Assembly (NCBI RefSeq): GCF_022808175.1
Contig: NZ_JALGBX010000009.1
Span: forward strand, 62,001-126,000
Length of the DNA: 64,000 nt
Direction: 5' to 3'
From: Streptomyces sp. AP-93
GTDB taxonomy: Bacteria; Actinomycetota; Actinomycetes; Streptomycetales; Streptomycetaceae
The notes under the pieces were generated by a model that did no database searches, was not told the DNA's origin, and worked only from the letters and a program-made list of their open reading frames with translations. This document shows, piece after piece, positions 33,031 through 41,285 of this stretch (position 1 is the first letter of the stretch; every line of letters begins with the position of its first letter). Position numbers and translations under genes: made by a program.

Positions 33031-33900
33031 CTACTGGCCGAGCTTCGCCAGGAAGTCCTCGATCAGCGGGGCGATCTCCGGGAGGTGGGTCTCCAGCGCG
33101 AAGTGACCGGCGCCCGCGAAGAGGTGGACCTCGGCGTCCGGCACGTCGCGCTGGTACGCCTTCGCGCCCGCCGGGAGGAAGAAGGGGTCGCCCTCGCCCC
33201 AGACGACGAGGACCGGGATGTCCGCGGCGCGCAGCCACGCCTGCCAGGCCGGGTAGTGGGCGAAGTTGGAGTGGTAGTCGAAGGCGAGGTCGGCCTGGGC
33301 GTCGGCGCGCCCGGGCAGGCCCAGGTAGTGGACGTCGAGCGTCCAGCCGTCCGGGGAGATCAGGGAGGTGTCGGCGACTCCGGCCTCGTACTGGAAGCGG
33401 GTGCCGTCCTCGCCGAACAGCCCCCGCACCTGCTCCTCGTGGCCCGGGACCTCGCGCCGCAGCCCGGTGAACTCCCGGGCCATGTCGGAGAGGCCCTCCT
33501 CGTACGCGTTGCCGTTCTGCACGATCAGGCCGGTCACCCGGTCCGGGCGGCGCTCGGCGAGGCGCAGGCCGACGGGGGCGCCGAAGTCGAAGACGTAGAG
33601 GGCGTAGCTCTCCAGGGCGAGGGCGTCGGTGAAGCCCTCCACGACGTCCGCGAGCCGGTCGAAGGTGTACGTGAACCCGTCCGGGGCCCGGGTGCGGCCG
33701 AAGCCCGGGTAGTCCGGGGCGATCAGCCGGTACGGGGTGGAGCCAAGGGCGTCCATCAGCCGGGCGAACTGGTGCGAGGAGGTCGGGAAGCCGTGCAGGA
33801 GGAGCAGTACGGGGGCGTCGGCCGGGCCGCTCTCGCGGTAGGCGACCTGAACGCCGGCTACGTCGACGCTGTTGTGCCGGATGGCGGGTACGACGGTCAT
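33031..33900 (-). CDS. Alpha/beta hydrolase (epoxide hydrolase/dehalogenase subgroup)
   Basis: A 289-residue cytoplasmic hydrolase. LLLHGFPTSSHQF gives the oxyanion-hole HG, YPGFGRT the cap approach, and VFDFGAPVGL the nucleophile elbow with Asp rather than Ser, which places it with epoxide hydrolases and haloalkane/haloacid dehalogenases. VWGEGDPFF supplies the acid and GAGHFALETH the catalytic His. The substrate is unknown. ATG 33900 was chosen over the GTG at 33903 by spacing to a GGGGGA site. It is divergent from a CGNR regulator with shared repeats in the promoter. Confidence 0.92.
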   Translation of the reverse strand: MTVVPAIRHNSVDVAGVQVAYRESGPADAPVLLLLHGFPTSSHQFARLMDALGSTPYRLIAPDYPGFGRTRAPDGFTYTFDRLADVVEGFTDALALESYALYVFDFGAPVGLRLAERRPDRVTGLIVQNGNAYEEGLSDMAREFTGLRREVPGHEEQVRGLFGEDGTRFQYEAGVADTSLISPDGWTLDVHYLGLPGRADAQADLAFDYHSNFAHYPAWQAWLRAADIPVLVVWGEGDPFFLPAGAKAYQRDVPDAEVHLFAGAGHFALETHLPEIAPLIEDFLAKLGQ

Positions 33901-33924
33901 CACATTCCCCCTGTGGCGTTGTTT

Positions 33925-33989
33925 CCATTAGTCTCACCGAAGATCACTAACGTGTCAAGGGTCTCAACTCCCATTAGTCACAGGTAATG
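33925..33989. promoter_or_regulatory. Repeated operator-like sites between the hydrolase and CGNR genes
   Basis: CCATTAGTCTCAC (33925-33937) and CCATTAGTCACAG (33971-33983) are direct repeats; the second is also part of CATTA-N8-TAATG (33972-33989). A minus-strand TTGACA (33953-33958) serves the hydrolase. TAATGT (33985-33990) is a likely -10 for the CGNR gene, predicting a leaderless ATG at 33997. One repeat thus covers each promoter. Confidence 0.5.
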
Positions 33990-33996
33990 TGAGGGC

Positions 33997-34560
33997 ATGA
34001 CAGCGTTCTTCCCGCTCACCGGCGAGCCCCTCGCACTGGACCTCCTCAACACCGACTGCGCGGTCGGCGACCTCGTCGCCGAGCCGGCCGGCCTCGCGGA
34101 CTGGCTGGCGACACAGGAGGGCCGGCTCGCGCACGTACCGCCGGTCGGCGCGGCGGAGGTGACCGCGGTGCATGCCGTACGGGAGGCCGCGCGCGCCGCG
34201 CTGACCGCCGCCCGGAGCGGCGCGGAGCCCCCGGCGGAGGCAATGCGCGTGCTGAACTCCGCGCTGGCCGGCGCCCCGGCCCACCAGGAGCTCGCCTGGA
34301 CCCCTGAAGCCGGGCTGACGGCCGCCACCGTCCGGCCGGAGGCGGCGCCCGGGGCCCGCAGGCTCGCGGCGGAACTCGCGGAGGCCGTGGCGGAACTGCT
34401 GCTCGGGGGGCGGGTCGAGGAGCTCCGCGACTGCGAGGGCGCGGGGTGCACGCTGGTGTTCCTCCCGGCGCACCCGCGGCGCCGGTGGTGCGTGGCCTCG
34501 CTCTGCGGCAACCGCGCACGCGTCGCCCGCTACTACGCCCGCCACAAGCCCACCCCGTAG
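33997..34560 (+). CDS. ABATE/CGNR zinc-finger regulator
   Basis: A 187-residue protein. The N-terminal ABATE-type domain (GEPLALDLLNTDCAVGDLVA) is followed by a C-terminal CGNR zinc finger, RDCEGAGCTLVFLP then RRRWCVASLCGNRARVARYY, with Cys ligands in CEGAGC and CVASLC. This family is thought to bind DNA and control adjacent catabolic or stress genes. Divergent placement against the hydrolase and shared repeats suggest it regulates that gene. Confidence 0.92.
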   Translation: MTAFFPLTGEPLALDLLNTDCAVGDLVAEPAGLADWLATQEGRLAHVPPVGAAEVTAVHAVREAARAALTAARSGAEPPAEAMRVLNSALAGAPAHQELAWTPEAGLTAATVRPEAAPGARRLAAELAEAVAELLLGGRVEELRDCEGAGCTLVFLPAHPRRRWCVASLCGNRARVARYYARHKPTP

Positions 34561-34660
34561 CCCGGGCCGGGCCTCCGCGGGGCTGCGGACCGCGAGGCCG
34601 GGGGCCCGGTGCGCGGGGCCGGCCCCGGACCGCAGACCCCGGACCGCGGGCCCCGGGGTG

Positions 34661-35533
34661 TCAGCCCTCCGCCGGGGCCCGGCCCGTCAACGCCGCCAAA
34701 CTGGAGCGGACGTGGTTCATGTGGGCCCGCATCTCGTCCTGGGACTCCCCGTGCTCCCGCAGGATCCGCTCCGTCTCCCGCCCGACCCGCTCCTCCCGCA
34801 CCCGCGCCTCCGCGATCAGCTCCGCCGCCTTCGCCTCCGCGTCCTCCTGGCCGTGCCGGGCCGTCTCCTGGGCCTGCGCGAAGCCCCGCTTCGCCTCCGC
34901 CAGCCGGGACTCCGCGTACCTCTCCAGCTCGGCGTGCCGGGACTCCAGCTCCGCCTGCCGCGCCGCCAGCTCCCGCTCCGCCGCGTCCCAGCGCTCCGCG
35001 TGTTCCTGCTCGCGCTCGGCGAGCAGCGCGTCCGCCCGGCGGGCCGTGTCCGCCAGCGCCGCCTGCGCCTCCGCCCGCCACGCCGCCGCGTCGTCCCGCG
35101 CCTCCGTCCGCGCGTCGTCCGCCTCGCGCCCCGCCCGCAGCAGCCCCTGCCGGGCCCGGACCTCGGTCTGCTCGCGCACCGCCTCCGCGTCGCCGCGCGC
35201 CAGCTCCGTCACCCGGTCGGCGTGTGCCTCGGCGGCGCCCGCCGCCGCCAGCGCGTCCGCCCGCGCGTCACCCCGTAGGGTCTCGGACTCCTCCTCGGCC
35301 AGCAGCAGGATCCGGCGGGCTCGCTCGCCGAGGTCCTCGTACATCTGCGGGGCCAGGTGGGAGACCTCCACACGCAGCCGCTCCGCGTCCGCCTCCATCT
35401 GCCTGGCCAGGACGGTCAGCCGGGCCACCCGCTCCCAGGCCTCGTCCCGGCTCCCCGACAGCCGGGCGAGGTACCGGTCCACCTCTTCCGCCCGGTAGCC
35501 ACGGCCACGCACGGTCGTAAAGGGTGCACTCAT
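34661..35533 (-). CDS. DivIVA-like coiled-coil (cellulose-binding-type) protein
   Basis: A 290-residue protein. The N-terminus FTTVRGRGYRAEEVDRYLAR is the DivIVA-type membrane-curvature motif; the rest is almost wholly coiled coil rich in Ala, Glu and Arg (for example AERELAARQAELESRHAELE). Streptomyces relatives are annotated as cellulose-binding or Scy/FilP-like cytoskeletal proteins; a polar or septal scaffold role is inferred. It ends about 100 GC-rich bases from the CGNR gene, convergently. Confidence 0.85.
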   Translation of the reverse strand: MSAPFTTVRGRGYRAEEVDRYLARLSGSRDEAWERVARLTVLARQMEADAERLRVEVSHLAPQMYEDLGERARRILLLAEEESETLRGDARADALAAAGAAEAHADRVTELARGDAEAVREQTEVRARQGLLRAGREADDARTEARDDAAAWRAEAQAALADTARRADALLAEREQEHAERWDAAERELAARQAELESRHAELERYAESRLAEAKRGFAQAQETARHGQEDAEAKAAELIAEARVREERVGRETERILREHGESQDEMRAHMNHVRSSLAALTGRAPAEG

Positions 35534-35597
35534 CCTGGAAGCGCCTCTCTCGCGGGGGTTCCTGCCAAGGATGCGTCATTTGCTCGCAGAAGCCCGA

Positions 35598-35640
35598 ATG
35601 GCCGGGCCGAGACCCCGTTCGGGGGTCACGGCCCGGCCAT
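35598..35640 (-). terminator. Terminator after the SUKH-4 fusion gene
   Basis: A 12-bp stem ATGGCCGGGCCG (35598-35609) with 35629-35640 and an inner GACCCC/GGGGTC stem, 31 bases past the stop at 35671. Confidence 0.75.
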
Positions 35641-35670
35641 CCGGATCAGCGCAGGATCAGCAGAAACCGC

Positions 35671-37941
35671 TCAGAGGAGCCCGTCCCACATCTGCTCCAG
35701 CAGCACCGACCACCAGTTCTCCGGCGACGCCAGCGCCGCACTGTCCAGGCCCGCCAGATTCGCCTGGAAATCGACGGTCCAGCGGCCCGCCTGCTCCGGC
35801 GTCAGATGCTGGCGCAGCCGCCACATGTGACCCAGCATCGCCAGCGACCGGACGAACTGCGGCAGCGAGGAGTTCACGAACTGCGGAGGCACCGGAGCGC
35901 CCCCCGGACCCGCCTCCACCGGCACCGCCACGATGTGCGCGGTCCCGTACTGCACGCACAGCGCCTTGCCGAAGTCGCTGCCCACCACCAGGTACGAGCC
36001 CGCGTCCGAGGCCGGCTGCACCTGCCGCTGCGCCGCCAGCTCGGCCAGCGTCGGCAACGGGGCACCCGGTACGGCCTGGGCCCAGAAGAACGGCCCGAAG
36101 TCCACCGGCAGACCCGACCACATCAGCGTCTGCGCCACGATCTCCGGCACACCCTGCCGGGACACCGCACGCTGCTCGAAGCGGAAGACGCCCTGCGGCC
36201 CGAACGCCCCCGCCAGCTCCTGCGCGATCGCGTCGAGCGGGATCGCCGGCTGCAACGGCACCTGGGGCAGCGGTGCGCGCACCGGCGCGGGCCGCGCCGG
36301 GCCGTCCGCCACCTGGTGCAGTTCGCCCTGGTGGGTCAGCAGGTGCCGCATGCCTTGCTGTCGGCCCGCGTGGTCCGTCCCGTACGGGGCCACGCTCGTG
36401 ATCCGGACCTGCGGCCAGGTCTCCCGGATCATGCGGGCGCAGTAGCCGCCGGGCAGCTCGCACGAAGCCAGCTCGGTGTGCAGTTCCAGCACCTGCTGCG
36501 GAGGCACGTTCATCGCCCGCAGCTCGTACAGGATCTGCCACTCCGGGTGCGGGGTGCCGGGCGCGGAGCGGCGGATGAGCTGCTGCTCGGAGCCGTCGGG
36601 AGCCCGGTAGCGCAGCACGGCCTGGTAGCCGGGGCCGACCGTGGGCACCCCGGGAGCGGGGGCCTGCGGCGCGGGTGCCTGCGGCGCGTGTACGGGGGAC
36701 TGCGGCGCGGGGCCGGGCGGCGCGGGCGGCTGCCCGGCACCCGGAGCTCCGGGCGGGCCGGGCGGACCGGGCTGCTGCGGTCCGCCGGGACCGGCCAGCA
36801 TGGTGGCCGCGTACGCGTCTCCGCGCCCGCCGGAGGCCCCGGGAGCCCCCGGCGGACCGGGAGGCGCGGGCTGCCCCGCCACGGCCGGACCCGCCAGCAT
36901 CGTCGCCGCGTGGTCCAGCCCGCCGCCCGGAGCTCCGGGCGGGCCGGGCGGGCCGGGCTGCTGCGGTCCGCCGGGACCGGCCAGCATGGTGGCGGCGTAC
37001 GAAGGCGAGTCCGCGCCGCTGCCCGGCGCACCGGGCGGACCCGGCGGAGTCACGGGCGCGGGGGCCCCGGGCCGGTTGACCCGGGCCTTGCTCGTCGGCG
37101 CGTCGGCGATGTCCCCGCGGGACACCGGCCCGGGACCGGAGGCCGCACCCTGCCCCGGCCCGGAGGACTCCGGGTCCAGCGCGGGCACGACGGCGGTCTT
37201 CGGCAGCTCACTGCCCCTGGGCATCAGGGTCGTGCGCGCCTCCGGGCCCGGCCCCGACGGCGCCGGGGCGTCGTCCAGGTCCGTCCCGGACAGCGGCGGG
37301 GCGAACACCGTCGCCGGCAGCGGTACGGACACGGAGTCCGCACCGGGGTTCACGTCGGTACCGGCCCACGGCGTGGCCCCGGTCGGGACCGCGGCGGGCA
37401 CCCCGTCGTTGGCGGTCGGCTCGTAGGGGACCTCTCCCCCGCGCCGCAGCGGCACGGGCTCCGGGTCCGGCTCCGCAGAGCCCGCCCCGGAAGCGGCCGG
37501 AACCGCCTGCCCGGCCGGCGCCGGAGGAGCCACCGGGGCTTGCGGAGCAGGAGCCGCCGGAGCCGCCGGGATCCCCGCCCGGTCCGCCGCCTCCTGGAGC
37601 CACTCGGGCGGACTCAGCATGAACGAGGTCTGCTCCGAGTCGATGCGCGGCACCGGCACCGAAGCCTCGGCCTGCGCGGCCGACGCCCCGTACTCCTCCT
37701 CGTAGCGGCGGATCACCTCACCCACCGGCAGGCCGGGCCAGAGCGTCACCTCCCCGCTGTCCCGCGCGATGACGAGCCGCTGCCGGCCGCCCCCGGACAC
37801 CGGGCCCGCCGGGCGGTCCTCCGCCCACACCACGAAACCGAGTCCGAACTCCCGTACGCGCACCTCGCGGTGCTGGTACCCGGGCACGTCCCCGTTGATC
37901 CACTCTTCGGCGCGCTCCTGCGCCTGCGCAAACGTCACCAT
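35671..37941 (-). CDS. Imm35/deaminase-fold/SUKH-4 fusion protein
   Basis: A 756-residue soluble protein with three recognisable modules. Residues 1-90 (FAQAQERAEEWINGDVPG, VVWAEDRPAG) resemble Imm35/YrhB. A ~330-residue Pro/Gly/Ala linker contains three AATMLAGP repeats (about 316, 345, 378). Residues ~435-545 resemble a nucleic-acid deaminase fold with HPE at 465-467 and C494-x6-C501 (SCELPGGYCARMI), the zinc and catalytic pattern. The C-terminal ~200 residues (LPVDFGPFFWAQA, YLVVGSDFGKALCVQYG) are SUKH-4-like. No signal peptide or secretion module is seen. ATG 37941 is used; it lies 7 bases after the WHH-SUKH-1 stop, so the pair is one operon. Confidence 0.8.
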   Translation of the reverse strand: MVTFAQAQERAEEWINGDVPGYQHREVRVREFGLGFVVWAEDRPAGPVSGGGRQRLVIARDSGEVTLWPGLPVGEVIRRYEEEYGASAAQAEASVPVPRIDSEQTSFMLSPPEWLQEAADRAGIPAAPAAPAPQAPVAPPAPAGQAVPAASGAGSAEPDPEPVPLRRGGEVPYEPTANDGVPAAVPTGATPWAGTDVNPGADSVSVPLPATVFAPPLSGTDLDDAPAPSGPGPEARTTLMPRGSELPKTAVVPALDPESSGPGQGAASGPGPVSRGDIADAPTSKARVNRPGAPAPVTPPGPPGAPGSGADSPSYAATMLAGPGGPQQPGPPGPPGAPGGGLDHAATMLAGPAVAGQPAPPGPPGAPGASGGRGDAYAATMLAGPGGPQQPGPPGPPGAPGAGQPPAPPGPAPQSPVHAPQAPAPQAPAPGVPTVGPGYQAVLRYRAPDGSEQQLIRRSAPGTPHPEWQILYELRAMNVPPQQVLELHTELASCELPGGYCARMIRETWPQVRITSVAPYGTDHAGRQQGMRHLLTHQGELHQVADGPARPAPVRAPLPQVPLQPAIPLDAIAQELAGAFGPQGVFRFEQRAVSRQGVPEIVAQTLMWSGLPVDFGPFFWAQAVPGAPLPTLAELAAQRQVQPASDAGSYLVVGSDFGKALCVQYGTAHIVAVPVEAGPGGAPVPPQFVNSSLPQFVRSLAMLGHMWRLRQHLTPEQAGRWTVDFQANLAGLDSAALASPENWWSVLLEQMWDGLL

Positions 37942-37948
37942 CGCGCCG

Positions 37949-39022
37949 TCACCCTTCCACCGGTGCCGTTGCCGGCCCGGCACCCGGAACCGAACGCTCC
38001 GCCGAACCCGCACTCGAACCCGCACCCGGCCCCGCTCCCGGACCCGGACCCGTCACGGGAACCGAGCGCGCGAATCCGCCGTCCACCATCAGACCGGCCA
38101 CCGTTTCCAGTTCCGGCGGATTGCCCGCCAGCCGTTCCAGGAAGGCGTCGAAATCCGCACCGCACGGCAGCAGCAACCGCTCCACGCGTTCCTGCACCGA
38201 CCAGCCGTCCTGGTCGCGCGCATCGTCGTACGGGGAGAACCAGACCGAACCCACGGCCTCACCGCGCACCTTCACCGCGAGCAGCCCGCCCTGCACGAAG
38301 GCCACGCACAGGTAGTCCTTCGTCAGGTGGTCCCGCAGGCACTTGTTGACGTAGACGAGGTCGTTGACCGCCGCCTCCTCGCGCACCGTGAAGAACGGCT
38401 GGTCCACCAGCAGTCCCAGGTCCACGTCGAGTCCCGTGCCCACCGGCGCGCAGCCGCCCGCCGCCTTCAGGAAGGAGCGGTACGCCTCCGGGAGCCGGTA
38501 GCCGAGGTCCTCCTCGACGCCCTGGACCTGCTGCTCGGACACCGAGACCACCGTCTTGGGCAGCCCCAGGTGCACCGGGCGCACCTCCTGCAACGACCGC
38601 GTCCCGCGCTTGCCGTGGTCCACCGCCGCCGTCGCCAGACCGGCGTGGTGCCTCAGCAGCGACTTCACCTCGACCGGGACCAGCTCCATCCGGCGCGTCC
38701 CGGACACGTGGTGCCAGGTCCAGCCGTGCGGGGTCGACACCGGGCCGACCGTGTCCCACAGTTCGTGGCCGGTGGCCCGCATGGCGGCGTTCGCGGACAC
38801 GCAGTCCGTCAGGCGCAGCTCGTCCACGCCGAAGCCCTCCGGGGGTTCGGCGATCTCGACGGCCGCACGGGCGTACAGCGCGAAGTCGGGGTGTCCGTTC
38901 GCGTCGATGCGGACTCCGTGGGGATGGCGCGCGGCCCGGACGGGGTCCGGGAAATGCACGACCTGCCCCGAATAAGCGGCGTTGGGTGGCGCGGCCTGAT
39001 GCCCGAGCCGACCTGTCGTCAT
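37949..39022 (-). CDS. WHH-type nuclease domain fused to SUKH-1 (SMI1/KNR4)
   Basis: A 357-residue soluble protein. Residues ~20-130 end in WTWHHVSGTRRMELVP (W103-H104-H105) and LLRHHAG (H125-H126), the WHH/HNH-EndoVII nuclease pattern; a conserved His before the last one appears to be Lys120. Residues ~165-300 (EQQVQGVEEDLGYRLPEAYR, SFLKAAGGCAPVG) are SUKH-1. Nuclease toxin and matching immunity domains in one chain may neutralise each other. The Gly/Pro tail is low complexity. It is upstream of and co-directional with the SUKH-4 fusion, and the TnpB-like gene begins just beyond it. Confidence 0.8.
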   Translation of the reverse strand: MTTGRLGHQAAPPNAAYSGQVVHFPDPVRAARHPHGVRIDANGHPDFALYARAAVEIAEPPEGFGVDELRLTDCVSANAAMRATGHELWDTVGPVSTPHGWTWHHVSGTRRMELVPVEVKSLLRHHAGLATAAVDHGKRGTRSLQEVRPVHLGLPKTVVSVSEQQVQGVEEDLGYRLPEAYRSFLKAAGGCAPVGTGLDVDLGLLVDQPFFTVREEAAVNDLVYVNKCLRDHLTKDYLCVAFVQGGLLAVKVRGEAVGSVWFSPYDDARDQDGWSVQERVERLLLPCGADFDAFLERLAGNPPELETVAGLMVDGGFARSVPVTGPGPGAGPGAGSSAGSAERSVPGAGPATAPVEG

Positions 39023-39068
39023 GGCGGTAGCCCCCTGCTGGATCTGGCTGGTTCACCACAGCGTCTCT

Positions 39069-39084
39069 GATCAGCTAAGTGATC
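39069..39084. other. Hairpin at the tnpB 3' end (candidate right-end/omega-RNA element)
   Basis: GATCA (39069-39073) and TGATC (39080-39084) form a 5-bp stem with loop GCTAAG overlapping the tnpB stop. IS200/IS605 right ends and omega-RNAs use such short hairpins; alone this is weak evidence. Confidence 0.3.
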
Positions 39085-41047
39085 CTGAGCCGGACTGAGT
39101 GTCTGGTTCGAGGATATGTTCCCACCATGGAGGAGTGACGTGAGCCTGCAGGTGGAATCCCGCGCCCAGCGCCGCGCCTCGTGGCCGGTGCCGACCGGTG
39201 GCGGGTGTGCTGATCGTTGTCACGTCCTGGTGCCGGTGGGCTGCGCGGGGCAGCCGGGTCCGGTCCCTGTGAACGTGTCCCTCCGGACGCTTTCCCGCCG
39301 GGCCTTGCGGTCTGGTGGGGGAGGGTGTCCGGCGTCGCCTGGGCGTCGGACATGTTGTCTCGTGCCGGGTGGGTCCGGTCTTGGTCCGGTCCCGCCTGCT
39401 GGTCAGGTTAGCCCGCGGTGTAATGACCGCGCCCGCTTCGAGGTTGTCCACGATCGCGTGGATGGCCATGGCGCCTGTGACACGGTCACAGGCGGTCTCG
39501 GCCTGATGGGCCAGGCCGCGCGCTGCGATGCGCTGCCAGGCACCGTGATCCCGGTCTCCCTGCCAAAGGCAGGATGGGCAGATGGCCCATTTCCAGCCCG
39601 GTGTGGTGGGCCTGTCGGGAGCCTTGCGGTGCCGCAACGGGGTGAGACATTGCGGACAGTGCCTGGAGGTGTTGCGCGCCGGAACGGTGACGACGGCTAT
39701 GCCCGTCTCGGCTGCCATATGCCGCATGTTGTCGACGATCTTCCCGCGTACCTGCTGGGACATGCGGGTGTTGACGGTGCGGCCCATGCCACGCGCCTCC
39801 AGGGAACGGAGGTCTTCGACGTAGATGACGCCGGCCCCGGCGGCGATGGCCTGATCAACCGCCCACCTGGCGGCGGCCCGGGCCAGCGCGTCATTGAGAT
39901 TCGACCGGCGTGCGCCAACCCGGCCGATCTCCTCGCGCAGGATGGCGTGTTTGGCGGCCAGGACGTGCTGCTCTTCTCCGCCGGTGAGCCGCTGATAGCC
40001 CTCGGCCTTGGCATGCAGGTACTCGGAGAGTCGGCGCAGGCGGTGCTGTTTGGCGAGGACACCAGCTGCCCGGAACATACCCCCTGCTCCGAGGGCGGTG
40101 ATCCGCCCGTCCTCGTGCAGCCGGGCCGGGCCCGCGCTGAGGAGGGTGTTCAGACCCCAGTCCACACCGAGCGCGACCGTGTGCCCGCTGCGTGCCGCCC
40201 TCGGGACGGCGTGGGTGTAGGCAAGATCTACGCGAACACGGCCCTGGTGCGGGCGCAGGGTGGGCAGGTGCAACACCGCCGAGGCGGGGATCATCGGCGG
40301 CAGCTTGACGGGACAGGACACCCACGTCCAGTCCCGGTACGACCGCGGGTCGGGCCGGGTGGGAAGCTGCAAGCGCAGCATTGCCCGGCCAGGATCGTCT
40401 GCCCGTTCGATGACGGCTTGCTGCCCGTCGCATGCCGACAGCAGCAGCATCCGCGCCGCCTTGGGTGCGCTCTCCACCTCGAACACATCGACAGGCAGCC
40501 GCCCCCGCTTTTTGGCGAACGCGGCGATCTGCCGGGTACGGGACGTGATGACACTGGACGGCAGATTCCATCCGCCCGGCACCGCCTCACGCACCGCATC
40601 CCACTCCAGGCCAGTTCGCCTGGCAGGTTGAGCAGGCCAGGTCGTGAGTACCCCGGCGGTCAGGTCGCCGCGCCACTTCACCGAACGCAGCAAGCGTCCG
40701 GCCAGCTCCTGCGCCATGCGGACGATCCGGTCGTTGACCCGGATACCGGGGGGCGGCCCGGCGGTCCAGCCCAGGCGGCGCAACGCCATCCATGCATTCG
40801 ACGGCAGCTTCCGGCCCCCACCGTCCGCCCCGGATGCCAACGCATTCACATCACCCGCGCTCCAGTGGGTGCCGAGCAGCTCGGCGGCCATGTCGGACAC
40901 CAGAGCAGTTGCCCAGCCGACACGCTCCGCCAGCACCGAGACCGTCAGCAGCTCACCGCTCTCCTCATCCACACCCGTCCGCAACAGACCACGGGCAGAA
41001 GCGATCCGAGTGGCCTCGCCCTCGGTGAGCGTCCCCTTCCGACCCAC
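39071..41047 (-). CDS. TnpB-like RuvC endonuclease (IS200/IS605-IS607 type), solitary
   Basis: A 658-residue protein with the TnpB catalytic set: RuvC-I Asp in ALGVDWGLNTLLS (D296), RuvC-II Glu in VIYVEDLRSLE (E411), and RuvC-III Asp in QGDRDHGAWQRIA (D498/D500), around a four-Cys zinc ribbon (C464, C467, C490, C493). TnpB nucleases are guided by an RNA from the element's right end. The N-terminal ~270 residues are longer than a minimal TnpB. The last ~100 residues are Arg/Pro/Thr-rich and may be read-through of noncoding sequence. There is no TnpA. GTG start at 41047 with little ribosome-binding sequence. Confidence 0.85.
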   Translation of the reverse strand: MGRKGTLTEGEATRIASARGLLRTGVDEESGELLTVSVLAERVGWATALVSDMAAELLGTHWSAGDVNALASGADGGGRKLPSNAWMALRRLGWTAGPPPGIRVNDRIVRMAQELAGRLLRSVKWRGDLTAGVLTTWPAQPARRTGLEWDAVREAVPGGWNLPSSVITSRTRQIAAFAKKRGRLPVDVFEVESAPKAARMLLLSACDGQQAVIERADDPGRAMLRLQLPTRPDPRSYRDWTWVSCPVKLPPMIPASAVLHLPTLRPHQGRVRVDLAYTHAVPRAARSGHTVALGVDWGLNTLLSAGPARLHEDGRITALGAGGMFRAAGVLAKQHRLRRLSEYLHAKAEGYQRLTGGEEQHVLAAKHAILREEIGRVGARRSNLNDALARAAARWAVDQAIAAGAGVIYVEDLRSLEARGMGRTVNTRMSQQVRGKIVDNMRHMAAETGIAVVTVPARNTSRHCPQCLTPLRHRKAPDRPTTPGWKWAICPSCLWQGDRDHGAWQRIAARGLAHQAETACDRVTGAMAIHAIVDNLEAGAVITPRANLTSRRDRTKTGPTRHETTCPTPRRRRTPSPTRPQGPAGKRPEGHVHRDRTRLPRAAHRHQDVTTISTPATGRHRPRGAALGAGFHLQAHVTPPWWEHILEPDTQSGSGSLS

Positions 41048-41285
41048 CCTTCGCCCCCAACCTCCCCAGTGCTGTCATCTCATCAACGACACCCCTGGAG
41101 AAAGGTCACTCATTCGATTCACGAACCCACACACGACACCCGCGGGACGGCCGGGAAGATCCGAATTGATACGAATATTCGACCCCGCTTCCACATGCCA
41201 CGGGACATTTGACAGGCTGTCCCCAGAGCACGGGGGCGTGCGCGACAGCGGCCGGCGCCGCGGCCACGGGAGGGAAAGCGCAACC

